Below are positions 33,207 through 43,192 of a stretch of DNA of 64,000 bases, piece by piece. The notes beneath the pieces were generated by a model. It saw only the letters and a program-made list of their open reading frames with translations, had not been told where the DNA came from and made no database searches. The stretch is from Entamoeba invadens IP1 (lineage: Eukaryota; Evosea; Mastigamoebida; Endamoebidae), in contig NW_004440445.1 of assembly GCF_000330505.1 (NCBI RefSeq), forward strand, positions 165,424 to 229,423. Direction: 5' to 3'. Position 1 is the first letter of the stretch; each line of letters opens with the position of its first letter. A program made the translations under genes and the position numbers.

Positions 33207-34907
33207 ATGAGCGACGAAAAAGACCAAAAGTTGCAAAACCCTTTTTTTTTCTTGAAAGCGTGTTCATCGACAGTGGACGAGAAAATCCGGATGATAAAAG
33301 AGACCGTTGAACGACTTTTACAAAACACTATTACTACCCCGTTTCGAGTGAATGAGAATGAAAGTCCCGACACCGTCATTTCAGAAGGTCAAAATTATAT
33401 CAAACAAATTCACAAGAGCGAGAAGAATAGATTCGAATTAATGAAAATAGTTGCGGACACACAAGACGAATTGGACGACATGTGCGAATTAATGGAAGAA
33501 GTCATGAACAAGTGTAAAGAGCAAGGTTCGACAGTAGCCAAATTGAATAACGAAGTCATCACAATTATGGCTGCGCAAGAGGAAAAACGATTTAACGAAG
33601 AAATGAAGATCGGGGCTTTCAGGAAAAAAAGACTCGCAAGACAACACACCCGCCGACAATCATTCTTCGACAAACAAATGATCAAAACAGACGGATTCTT
33701 AACGGAATCATTCTTTGCTGAAGACCAACCATACCAATGGGATTTGTTTGTCAAAAACGAGGCGGAAAAAAGCGACGAAATCGAATTCGATAAATTTGAG
33801 AAAGTCGAAAAAATCGAACAACCCGTGAAAGTCGACACCGAACCAAAAAACGAGGGACGGGCAGAACCCAAACCCGACATGAAAGAAAAAGCTGTGCTCA
33901 ATCTCCCTCCTATATTAGTCCGCCAAAATAAAGACTTGACCGATTTGAAAGACTTAAAGTCGTTAAAAGAAGGCAAAGAGAATAAAGAATTGACGCAACT
34001 ACCAAATTTAAAAGACGTCAATTTGATTGCAAAAGATGAAGACATTAAAGTCTTAGAAACAGACAAGTTAAAACTCTTTGAAAAGCCAATCGAGAAATTG
34101 AATGATCTTCCACTGGAGAAACCAATTGAAAAAGTCGAGAAAGGAGAGAAACAAGAGAAAGACAACTTGATGGAAGACTCGACTGAGGAAGTCGTCAAAT
34201 CGTCAAACACCCTTCTATCACCAGAAATGTCACAAGAAATGAAGTCGGAGATGTTACACGATGATACCCTTTTAGACGATAAGACACTTGATGACAAAAG
34301 CCCAAACAAAACAATGAAGAAAACTCGGAAGTCGCGGAAGGACAAGAGTGACAAAGGGAAAAAGGAAGAGTACCATGTGTTGAACAAGATTTTTCTTGGG
34401 AAGGACGATGTCGAGAAAATCGAGGAGTGGAGTGGGAAGAAAGTCGACCAAGTGCTCTTTGACTCCAATGTCGATAGTTATACTAAGACGAGTAATGAGT
34501 TTGTTGATGCTGTGATGGATCAGTCTGATATTGCTATTGTTGTTGAGGACACAAACGGGAATAGATTTGGTGGATACATTCATGCCAAAATTGATGTTAT
34601 TGGGGCGTGGGTTGACGACCAAAATGCGTTTGTCTTTTCACTCTTTTCGAACGGGAGGATGAAAGAACCACAGAAGTTCGAGTTGAAAGCAAATAAGCAA
34701 GGGAGAGTGTTTTGGGTGAGTAAGCCCACTGAAGCGTGTTTGTTTGTCGTCGGGAACAATGACATTAGAGTCGCAAAGAAACATAGTAAGAGAGACTATT
34801 GTTTGCAGAGTACTTTTGAGTATAAAGGAAACACTCGCGCACTCAGCGGTTCAAGTTACCCCGAGAAGTTTAACACAAAGCAATTTGTTGTGATCAAATT
34901 CAAGTAA
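33207..34907 (+). CDS. Coiled-coil protein with C-terminal TLDc-like domain
   Basis: A single exon of 566 residues, divergent from SRP72 with 229 bp between the starts. The N-terminal 140 residues are helical with a coiled coil (TQDELDDMCELMEEVMNKCK). Residues about 180-410 are low-complexity Lys/Glu/Asp/Leu-rich, probably disordered. From about residue 413 to the end is a TLDc-like fold: VLFDSNVDSYTKTSNEF, NRFGGYIHAKIDVIGAWV, NAFVFSLFSNGRMKEPQKF. TLDc domains occur in proteins linked to oxidative stress resistance and V-ATPase regulation; that role here is inference. Several Entamoeba proteins share the coil-plus-TLD layout. Confidence 0.75.
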   Translation: MSDEKDQKLQNPFFFLKACSSTVDEKIRMIKETVERLLQNTITTPFRVNENESPDTVISEGQNYIKQIHKSEKNRFELMKIVADTQDELDDMCELMEEVMNKCKEQGSTVAKLNNEVITIMAAQEEKRFNEEMKIGAFRKKRLARQHTRRQSFFDKQMIKTDGFLTESFFAEDQPYQWDLFVKNEAEKSDEIEFDKFEKVEKIEQPVKVDTEPKNEGRAEPKPDMKEKAVLNLPPILVRQNKDLTDLKDLKSLKEGKENKELTQLPNLKDVNLIAKDEDIKVLETDKLKLFEKPIEKLNDLPLEKPIEKVEKGEKQEKDNLMEDSTEEVVKSSNTLLSPEMSQEMKSEMLHDDTLLDDKTLDDKSPNKTMKKTRKSRKDKSDKGKKEEYHVLNKIFLGKDDVEKIEEWSGKKVDQVLFDSNVDSYTKTSNEFVDAVMDQSDIAIVVEDTNGNRFGGYIHAKIDVIGAWVDDQNAFVFSLFSNGRMKEPQKFELKANKQGRVFWVSKPTEACLFVVGNNDIRVAKKHSKRDYCLQSTFEYKGNTRALSGSSYPEKFNTKQFVVIKFK

Positions 34908-35070
34908 CATGATTGTTGTGTATTGAGTCACATTTTCTTTTCTGTGGTTATGACGTATCTTAGCAATTTTTTCAAATAGTTTGATTATACCAGAAGTATA
35001 GAATTTGTTAACTTTTCGGTCTTTTTGGAACTCTAAATTCGAATTGAACTGAACTGTTCACATTTTTGGA

Positions 35071-35595
35071 ATGGCAATTGAAGGGAAAAATGGCATTTAC
35101 CTTGTTCCATTAAATATGGGTGACGTGGACGATATTTTTTGTGGGATATTAAAAAGTAAAGAACACCTGAAAAGTGGAATACCTTTTATTGAAAATGTAG
35201 AAACCAAAGAACATGTAGAAGTGTATATAACAATGACCCTCAAGAATATCAAGACGAAGTGTTACACAATACGAAAAGACACGACGTTTTGTGGGATAAT
35301 TAATTTGGATTTGAATGACCAATTCAATAAAGTGTGTGAAATTGGGTATTGGCTCACAAAAGAAGAGACAGGAAAAGGTGTTATGACAAATGCTTTGTTT
35401 TCTTTGTCAAATTTTGCACTTAAAAATTTGCATCTCCACAGAGTCGAATTGCGCGTTGAAACTACCAATTTCAAAAGTCAAAACGTTGCAATGCGGAACA
35501 ATTTTGTCAACGAAGGAATTGAACGCAAAAGACTCTTTCTCGATGGGAAATACCGCGACTGTTATATTTATTCACTTCTTGATGAAGACCTTTAA
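35071..35595 (+). CDS. GNAT N-acetyltransferase, RimJ/RimL type
   Basis: An intronless 174-residue protein. The GNAT core runs from IYLVPLNMGDVDDIFCGIL through CEIGYWLTKEETGKGVMTNA, where the GKGV loop is the acetyl-CoA pyrophosphate-binding site. It ends with LHLHRVELRVETTNFKSQNVA and GIERKRLFLDGKYRDCYIYSL. This order is typical of RimJ/RimL and of small amine or antibiotic acetyltransferases (Acetyltransf_3). The acceptor substrate cannot be read from sequence. Bacterial relatives are common, so lateral transfer is possible; base composition gives no support either way. A GAAC-like motif (TTGAACTGAACTG) sits about 25 bp before the ATG. Confidence 0.88.
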   Translation: MAIEGKNGIYLVPLNMGDVDDIFCGILKSKEHLKSGIPFIENVETKEHVEVYITMTLKNIKTKCYTIRKDTTFCGIINLDLNDQFNKVCEIGYWLTKEETGKGVMTNALFSLSNFALKNLHLHRVELRVETTNFKSQNVAMRNNFVNEGIERKRLFLDGKYRDCYIYSLLDEDL

Positions 35596-35868
35596 CAATT
35601 GACTTCTTCTTGACATTTTTTATAATTCTAGTTTATTTTACAATATATTTTATTATATTTACACGATATTTGTATTATACACAGTAACTTAAAAACTATT
35701 TTATACTAGTTATACTAGTAATTATTGATAAAGAAAATAATTAGTTATAATTAATATTATAGTTTCTAATAGAAAGAAAACGAATAAGAAGAACTCAATT
35801 AAGAAATAGTTTCACGGACATTGTGATGTTATTCTGATGTTCCAACAAATACAAAAACAAAGAAACAT

Positions 35869-37230
35869 TCAAATAATTGACGTGAAAAGAAGAGGTTGGA
35901 ATCCGCTTGGTGTAGTACAAGAACGTTTAGGGATTCTGGAGGTCATGAACACGCTCAAGGGTGACGAGATTCTATCGCACCCATACGGGTCTCTGACCTT
36001 CTTTGGGTATTTAATCATATAGCGAGTGAACATATCCAAATCATTGAATTCTCTTCTTGGGAATTTTTGGAGGATTTTCAGTGTTCCACAGAACCCAGTG
36101 GACATGATTTCTTCCTTGACGGAGAGGAGCATTGACACGCAGAAATACATCAAATACTTCTTTGACTTCAAATCAGTCAGAAGTCTGTCCCACAGTAATA
36201 TCAACGAGTCTGTTGGTAACTCCTCTGCCATCATTAAGGAGATCCATCGCAACAAATACAACGCGTTTTCAACATTCTTTGTTTTCATGTTGTTGTACAA
36301 CTCGTTATCTTCTTCTCTTAGTATTCTCATGACTTCGTTCATCGCCGTGTTGATCCCCTCTGGTTTGTCGTCTTCTTTCTCATTGAAGTAATGAGAGTAC
36401 TCCCCCATCACAGTCTTCATACAGTAATACGCGGCAACCTCTGCCGCGTAATAATCAATGATATTTGGGGTGACAGCAAAGACGTAGTAAAGGACTGCCG
36501 CTATTTCATTTTCGCCTTGAGTGTACTTGATGTTGTCGACACACAACAGGGTATACAAAATACGACGAAGTGCATTTCTATGGATCTCAGCCTCTTCCTC
36601 TGGAAACTTGAGCAAAGTAGCTGTTCTGGGGACGTCGTTGTTGATTGTCCGCAGTTGGCTTCTTGTCGCGTTAGTCGAGGCGCACTTCTCCTTCTTGGGG
36701 GTTGAGTTAGAACGGGACCGGATGATACTGTCGAAAAATCCTCGTGGAGAGAACCAAGCTGCGGAGGATTGAGAGCGTTCTGGTAAGTTCAGAACAGGGT
36801 TTGGTTGTTCGAATGAATGACTTGATCCCACTAAGACTCCTTCATCGTCGGAATTCTTATCGGACTCCGAGCCCGACTTTTCTGAATTAAACGTCAGTTG
36901 CGACTCAGTGAGTAAAGGGGAATGTTTTTGTTTGAGTGGACTTGTACACTTCTTTGGAGTGAGCTGTGGACAATCCAAAAAGTCTGAAGTTCCAACGATA
37001 GAAGGGAGGACCTGTGTTGTACTTGTCTTGTACTGTTGAGTCTTTTGTTGAATGACTTCTCCCCATGTGAGTTGGTTTGGAGGAAGATATCCTAAGAGGA
37101 TTTGCCAGACTTTTGAACGTAATTTACTGTGGGGGTCAAGTTTTCCACTGATCAGAAGAACACGGAGCCGAGAGACGTCGATCTCTGGTCCGATGAATAA
37201 TTCCTCGACGTTCTGGCGGGTTGAGTTCAT
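35869..37230 (-). CDS. TBC-domain RabGAP
   Basis: A single exon of 453 residues, from the ATG at 37230. The TBC domain starts near residue 15 (LRVLLISGKLDPHSKLRSKVWQILLGY). It is interrupted by a Ser-rich insert of about 120 residues (about 65-190), then continues. Both catalytic fingers are present: INNDVPRT (Arg finger) and YTQGENEIA (Gln finger). So the protein should be an active GAP for a Rab GTPase in vesicle traffic. The C-terminal part (LRWISLMMAEELPTDSLILLWD) completes the domain. The insert between the first and catalytic helices is unusual. The target Rab is unknown. Confidence 0.88.
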   Translation of the reverse strand: MNSTRQNVEELFIGPEIDVSRLRVLLISGKLDPHSKLRSKVWQILLGYLPPNQLTWGEVIQQKTQQYKTSTTQVLPSIVGTSDFLDCPQLTPKKCTSPLKQKHSPLLTESQLTFNSEKSGSESDKNSDDEGVLVGSSHSFEQPNPVLNLPERSQSSAAWFSPRGFFDSIIRSRSNSTPKKEKCASTNATRSQLRTINNDVPRTATLLKFPEEEAEIHRNALRRILYTLLCVDNIKYTQGENEIAAVLYYVFAVTPNIIDYYAAEVAAYYCMKTVMGEYSHYFNEKEDDKPEGINTAMNEVMRILREEDNELYNNMKTKNVENALYLLRWISLMMAEELPTDSLILLWDRLLTDLKSKKYLMYFCVSMLLSVKEEIMSTGFCGTLKILQKFPRREFNDLDMFTRYMIKYPKKVRDPYGCDRISSPLSVFMTSRIPKRSCTTPSGFQPLLFTSII

Positions 37231-38993
37231 GTGGTGAAACAATGAATTGACAGTGAGCTTTTTTTTTATAGGAAGGTTTCCAGTTATTGATGAAAGTTAT
37301 CCTGCGACGAAAAGCAGGTTTTAGTCCCGACTGACAAAGGCGAACTTTGCGTTTTTGGAACTATTCGAATGGCTTGTTTTGTTATAAAAAGTATTAATAA
37401 ATGAGTGGGGAGGCGAAGTTTTGGTTGTTGTGTATAGTCGGGAAGACGCCTTGATTTTTTGGAAAAATCCACATAAATCAGAACTATGACAGAGTCCGAT
37501 TTCTTTTTGCCAAGTTAGATGAAAAATACTTTTGGGTAATAAGCGTCTTTCAACTGAAAAATCGGGGAACCACCGAATTGGGTATTAATAGAACGTTGTT
37601 TTTTACAAAACAAGTTTTACAAAAGAAAAAAGCGATAAATTACAAGATTTGACTTCGGTATGCAAACTATTAAAAAAGATGGTTTTGTTATTATTGAACT
37701 GTACATTGTATTTTTGGATTTACAAAAAAAACAAATTATGGAAATGGGGTGAGGGCAAAACATGACTTTTTGTGCTAAAACTCAATAGCAAAAAACTAAG
37801 ATCGAACGGTCTCGAATTTTCTTACAGTAAAAGTCCAGTTCGTCTGAAGTTCCCATTTGTTGGGGGTAATATCACTTAATTTGAACGGAAATGGAGTCAA
37901 TAAATAACCCTGACAGTTTTGTTTTTCTTTGTGTCCCAAAAGTGCATGATTTTTGTTTTTCTGAGATTATTATTAATTATCTCAACTATTTGTTTGTAAT
38001 TATAATTTTATATAGTACAGTTTGCAATAAAAAATAAAAAAAAACTTGTGAACATCTCGGCGTATATTTAAGCATTTTTGACTAAAATTTTATTGTTTAT
38101 TTTTGGAAGTTCTGGTTTCGAAAGACCTATAAAAGAACCATACGAAGCTATAATTCCCAATTACTATTTTTTCTATTATAATTTGCAGGCTTTTTATGCT
38201 ATTTCTGTTTTTAAGTTGCATTTTCCCGTACTTGAGGGTAGACATTGACTATTTTAAGATAAATATGTAAAAAAAAATGGCGGTTTGCCGATTGTCTCAT
38301 TTGAACAAATCTCAACATATAACCATTATTTAATAGTTATGTTTTAATCAATTAATAATACAACACTTCTTTTATTTTCAAAACTGTTGGTGTTTGACCC
38401 GAAAAATTGGGCTTGCAAACGAATAATTTACACAATCAGTTTTGAAAAACATTTTGTTGTTTTATGGAATGGAAATCCAAAAATGGCTTTTTTATTTGCG
38501 ATAAAAACCCTTGACTTTGGTCGAGCCTCCGACCTAATTCGCCAACTTTAAAGGTCATCGGCAATTTCGGTTGCAAATCTCCTTGATTTGGGCAAAACAT
38601 TTTCAATTGTGAATCTTGAAATACATTTACCTAAAACCCCGATTTATTCAATTAATTTGTTGTATTATTCTAAAGACAAATGGTCAAAACCGATTCATCT
38701 CTATGTTTTAAATATAATTTTTGAGATTTAACAAATAGTGAAGTTGCAATTTTTGAATCTTTTTTGCGTCAAAGGAATAATAATCAGCGAATTTGTTTCT
38801 CATTAAATACTACATTGTTTAAAAATAATTTAAAAGTTTTACTAAAAATTTAGTTATTATAGTAATTTTTATTATTACTATTATTTATAGTTATATAACT
38901 AGAATTGTTGTTAAAAGAGACAAAGATTTTATTTGATTGAAAATGGAGGAACAAAGGTTTGTTAGAGGGGAAAAAAATGGGAGGAAGTGACAC
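37231..38993. other. Longest intergenic region, divergent
   Basis: These 1.76 kb lie between two divergent genes (RabGAP and the UBL-UBA-like gene). Composition is patchy, with several GC-richer islets (about 37330, 38050, 38510-38600). No frame longer than about 60 codons is convincing, and no tRNA or snRNA signature was found. Nothing else supported. Confidence 0.4.
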
Positions 38994-39674
38994 ATGGAGA
39001 TTGAGTATATCTTGGTCTCGGGTTCAAAACGAGGTAAGGTTATATTTCCGTCGCTGAGTACGGAGTCAAGTATCGTTGCGACAATATGTTCAACGCTGGG
39101 AATAGACCCAAACAGGTACTGCTTTTATCACAATGCGCAGGAAGTTGTAAACACCTGCCTAACCAAATTTGAGAACACAAACAACTCACCAATCATCATT
39201 CTTACAAAGGGAAAAAAAGGAGAATTTATCCAAGAACAGGAAGAACAAAAAATGGAAGAAGAGGAAAATACACAGACAAAAGAGGTCCCTGTCGACAGCG
39301 CCATGTCTTACAAAGACTTGGAGGCGCTTTTTACCTTCGGTGCGGAGCTTATACCAGTCAAGCAGTCACAGTTCAACTCTTTTCTAACATTTCTTATGAA
39401 TCACAACCAGACAGTTATTGATGACGACGAACCAGAAGAAGAAAACACAGAAGAGAGTATAGAAGAAAAAACAAACGAAGACTTTAGAATGACAGAAATG
39501 CTCTCAACACCATTTAACTTGTTTGAGGAGCTCAGTGAGGTTGAGAAGTCGAAAATGGCCGTGATGAAAATGCTTGGTTTTACCAATGACAAGGAAATAA
39601 TCACTGCAATCCGCTCAGCGGATGGGGACATTGACATAGCTGTTGGTTTGATGAAAGGTCGACAGAACAAGTGA
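38994..39674 (+). CDS. UBA-domain protein with ubiquitin-like N-terminus (shuttle-type)
   Basis: An intronless 226-residue protein. The C-terminal 42 residues form a UBA domain (VMKMLGFTNDKEIITAIRSADGDIDIAVGLM), where MLGF corresponds to the usual MGF loop. The N-terminal 75 residues (EIEYILVSGSKRGKVIFPSL ... SPIIILTKG) have the size and strand pattern of a ubiquitin-like fold. The middle is acidic (EEENTEESIEEK). A UBL-UBA layout is that of Rad23/Dsk2-type factors that carry ubiquitinated proteins to the proteasome. The UBA is clear; the UBL is inferred. It could be a simpler UBA protein. Confidence 0.65.
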   Translation: MEIEYILVSGSKRGKVIFPSLSTESSIVATICSTLGIDPNRYCFYHNAQEVVNTCLTKFENTNNSPIIILTKGKKGEFIQEQEEQKMEEEENTQTKEVPVDSAMSYKDLEALFTFGAELIPVKQSQFNSFLTFLMNHNQTVIDDDEPEEENTEESIEEKTNEDFRMTEMLSTPFNLFEELSEVEKSKMAVMKMLGFTNDKEIITAIRSADGDIDIAVGLMKGRQNK

Positions 39675-39759
39675 CAAAACTGTTTTTAGTACGTTGCATT
39701 TTGGCTTTTGCATTTTTTGCTTAAAGATGTGCTCTGCACAACAAATTCAGATACAATAA

Positions 39760-40581
39760 TCAATTAGTGAACTGTCTGCATCCAGTTGTGTTTGTGCTCC
39801 AATGGTTTGAATTGTAGTCGGCCATACAGAGCCAACAGAACTGGTGTCCACACCTTTTTGTTAAAATGATTCGATACATTTAATGTTATAATACAAAAAT
39901 GTGTTTTGTGCACAATAGAACTAACCTGCAAGTCATGTGGTTACACCCTCCATTTTTCTGAATGGGATTTTTGCATCTTGGACATATCTTGGTGTTTTGT
40001 TTAATCCACTGCACCATCCGTTCTTTGTTCTCATCTTCGTTTTTGATGAACTCTTTCCACTGCTCGCATGTTCGTCCGACATGCCATGGCTCTAAGCACT
40101 CCCGACAAAAAGTGTACTCACAATAAACACACGCAGCCATCCCTTTGTCGCAGACTAAAAACAACTCTTTGTGACATTTTGGACATAATTTGATTGAAGT
40201 CTCAAACGTCTTTTTGTCGAGCCTTTCTGTGTAGTTCTGAAGTAAGGCTTTGTCCTCAATTAAGTTGTAAAGGAGAATATCTGATATGTCTATAACTTGA
40301 AAACAACCACCTTCTTGACAATGGACTTTTTCCCACGTTTGTTTCATTTGGTATTTAATGGAGTCACGAACACACGATTTGCAAAATCGATGACCACACA
40401 CATTGATATAAGTATCATCGAAAGGAACATCCTCCATACACACACTACAATTAAACGTTAACATTTTCTCATGTTCTTGCCTTGCTCGGTATGACTTGAC
40501 ACACTCTTCGAGAATGAAAAGTCTCTTTTCGTTTGGTTGGAGCAAAAATTCTTCTATGTCGAGTGAATAGATTGAATACAT
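39760..40581 (-). CDS. RBR (RING-between-RING) E3 ubiquitin ligase, two exons
   Basis: Exons 40581-39926 and 39853-39760 (donor GTTAGT, acceptor AAG) give 249 residues. RING1 is CSVCMEDVPFDDTYINVCGH...C..C. The IBR follows (CPKCHKELFLVCDKGMAACVYC ... CRECLEPWH). The Rcat domain spans the intron: CPRCKNPIQKNGGCNHMTC joins to RCGHQFCWLCMADY. The catalytic Cys is the one in GGCNHM. These enzymes take ubiquitin from an E2 onto this Cys and then to a substrate, as in the Parkin/HHARI family. The protein has only 50 residues before RING1 and almost nothing after Rcat, so it lacks the Ariadne or UBL regulatory domains and may be less autoinhibited (inference). Without the second exon the Rcat would look broken. 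Confidence 0.9.
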
Positions 40582-41092
40582 ATTGTTTAATGTTTGGAGT
40601 TTACTAACTTTTAAAAGTTGTAATATCGTTTTGGTTATATTTCTTTATATCAAAACTATTATTATTAATTGTTAAGTCCCATTTATTTTAAAAGTATGAT
40701 ATTAAATACTATTCCCTATTTTTGATTGTTAATTATTGGAATGTTTCGGGAAGTTGTTTTATTTTGTTTTTCACTTATTAAGCATTCTATTTCATAATTC
40801 TATATTTTTTAAATTTTTGATCTATAATAATAATAATTCATAAGTAATAAAAATTAATTAATATAATTAATTATCAAACTATTACCATTTACTATATTAT
40901 AGTTTTATAGGACCATAGCCAAAAAAATGGCATTATGTCCGTTTATTATTGATATTGTTAATAAATAATAATTTGGTTAGAATAGTATATAGTTTATTTT
41001 TAAATATTTAGTAAAAATATAATTAATTAATTATCAGTGTTAATAAACTATAATAAAAATTTTCGTTTAGAAGTTAATAACTAAACAATACT
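40582..41092. other. Divergent intergenic spacer
   Basis: This 511-bp AT-rich spacer is shared by the RBR ligase and RabGAP 2 start regions. No gene or RNA seen. Confidence 0.45.
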
Positions 41093-42327
41093 ATGAAGAA
41101 ACTAAAAATTAAACGAAAAAAAGTTAAAATGTCCAAAAACGACAGTGACGATAACGAAAAACTCTTTCCCGACATATCTGTTGTTGGCACTTTTTTTGCG
41201 TCAACGTTGGGTTCTTTTTTCAAAAAAACGTCCACTGCTGTTTCCAATTTTTTTGTCGACAAAGTGACATTTGATGGTAATGATGATGATTCGAGTTTAA
41301 TTTGTCATTATCTTTTAAATTGTGACTACAACAAAGTGCAACAGATTTGTTGCTTTGGTATTCCACGAAAAGTCCGAGGGTTTGTATGGTATGCCCTTCT
41401 TTTGAAACCCGAAGACGCAAATGATATCAGAAATCTGCACAACCCAATTCAACACAAGAGGTATTGGCAGAATGTCACAGACAACACCATTGAAACGACT
41501 GATAAACTAAATGCGGAAGATGCTGAGGTAATAGATTGGGATGTAGCACGGACGTATCCAATAGGGTATGATCGACTATTTCAACTTGATGTGTTACGAA
41601 CAGTTTGTATTTCATCTACTTCGCTGGTAGTATAATTTTAATTAATTAATTAATTAACTAATTGAATAATAGTTAGATGCTAAGAAGAATCCTCCGAATG
41701 TTTTTGTATTTTCATCCACATGGGTATTTCCAAGGACTGAATGACATTGTTTCTATTGCAATAATAGTCTTACTTGATATGTACACTAAACAGCAACTGA
41801 CTGAAGAGAAAATCATTGAAATTCCACTGCAAAAGATGAAGCAAATAGAGTCTTCATCTTATGCATTTCTTGAGGCCATTGATGTACAACTCTCTGTGAA
41901 CATCCATTCCGAACTCAAAGAGATCCACGCAGTAGGCTTAATGGAAGACTTCATCACAACTTTAAAGAAAATGAATTCCCGCGCATTAGAATTGGAAGAA
42001 CAAATATTAAAACAACAGACTTGGAGGTGGTTTGTCTGTGTGTTCAGTCGCGAGTTCAAAGTCGAGCAAGTGATAATGATATGGGATAGACTTGTGTCCG
42101 ACCCACGAGCTAACGGATTTCGGCAAGGTATAGTATGTATGGCTGCTGCTATAATAGAGAGTGTCTTGATGGGTATAAACGACTTAAAAGACATCGAACA
42201 GATCAACTCGATTAACAGGAATTACTGGAAGAACATCGACGACATTGCCTTTTCAAAAATACTGAACAAGGCTATTGAAATTCGTGTGAATCTCTTCCAA
42301 CGCAAACCACAGAGGAGCATCTTGTGA
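41093..42327 (+). CDS. TBC-domain RabGAP, two exons
   Basis: Exons 41093-41602 and 41677-42327 give 386 residues. The donor is GTTTGT, and the second of two adjacent TAGs (674-676) is needed to stay in frame. A start at 41129 would give 374 residues. The TBC domain begins at GIPRKVRGFVWYALL. The Arg finger is LDVLRT, which closes exon 1; the Gln finger YFQGLNDI is 22 residues into exon 2. Both are intact, so an active Rab GAP is expected. WRWFVCVFSREFKVEQVIMIWDRL is the usual C-terminal helix pair. It resembles TBC1D13/Gyp1-class proteins in short length. The target Rab is unknown. It converges on the orphan gene at 42371. Confidence 0.88.
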
Positions 42328-42370
42328 TTGTAACTATTATAACACTTTAATTCAAATTACAATAAATGAG

Positions 42371-42988
42371 TTATTTACCATTTACACTCTCCAAAATGAC
42401 GTGTTTGAAAAGGTCGGACTCTTCTTGTGTCATCTTCTTGTCTTTGATCATTGACTTCATCAATTGTTCAATTTCTTTCATTTTGGTAGAAAGCCATTGT
42501 CGGTGTTTTGTGTTCCAAATTGCTTGAGCCTCGGGTTTGAGAATATAACAAAGACCATCCACTGACTTCTGTGAAGTTCGGTTCTTATAGTCTTTAGTGA
42601 CATCCAAGTTCTTTTTGAATGTCTCAAGTTGGGTTTTGTAATCAAACGGCGTGTCTTTGATCAATTGAATGAGTTGACGAATCCAATTTGTGTAATTCTT
42701 GTCTGGTTGAATTGGTAAGGAATTTATGTTTAACACGCCATTGTGTTGGATGAATTTATTTTCTTCATATTTTTTAGAACTAATAAGTTTGTATTCAAAT
42801 GTTTGCCAGTGTTTTTTAAAAGGACTTTCTATTTCCAGTACCGTCTCTTTAGAAATTAGTATTCTGACATTAAGACTTCTTTCAGTCACAAATGCATTGA
42901 TATGAAAATTTTCTTCAAGTTCCATTAATGTTGGAGAAATCGTTTGAAGTACGTCGCTATGTGCTTTTGCGAGGTCGGAGAGATTCAT
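42371..42988 (-). CDS. Conserved-looking hypothetical protein
   Basis: An intronless 205-residue frame. It opens MNLSDLAKAHSDVLQ with an amphipathic helix, has an alternating strand-like stretch in the middle (INAFVTERSLNVRILIS, WQTFEYKLIS) and ends in long charged helices (WLSTKMKEIEQLMKSMIKDK). No signal peptide or membrane segment. I do not recognise the family. The mixed alpha/beta then helical layout and codon pattern support a real protein. It is convergent with the RabGAP, 44 bp apart. Confidence 0.65.
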   Translation of the reverse strand: MNLSDLAKAHSDVLQTISPTLMELEENFHINAFVTERSLNVRILISKETVLEIESPFKKHWQTFEYKLISSKKYEENKFIQHNGVLNINSLPIQPDKNYTNWIRQLIQLIKDTPFDYKTQLETFKKNLDVTKDYKNRTSQKSVDGLCYILKPEAQAIWNTKHRQWLSTKMKEIEQLMKSMIKDKKMTQEESDLFKHVILESVNGK

Positions 42989-43192
42989 TAAATGATAATA
43001 AAAAATCAGTTGGCATACTTTCCAAAAACACTTTTTACGTTTTTAACTATATTATTATAATTATTATAAAATAATTTTAAAATGATGTTTAAAAAAGTTT
43101 TAAATCATTAAATAAAAATAATAATTGATATAATAATTTAAAGGTATAAATATTAGTTATTTGTAATTAAATAAGTAATAAGAAGAATTAAA

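Noticed and set aside
37284..37472. 62-codon minus-strand frame in the long spacer
   Set aside because: Short, compositionally unremarkable and without promoter or splice context.
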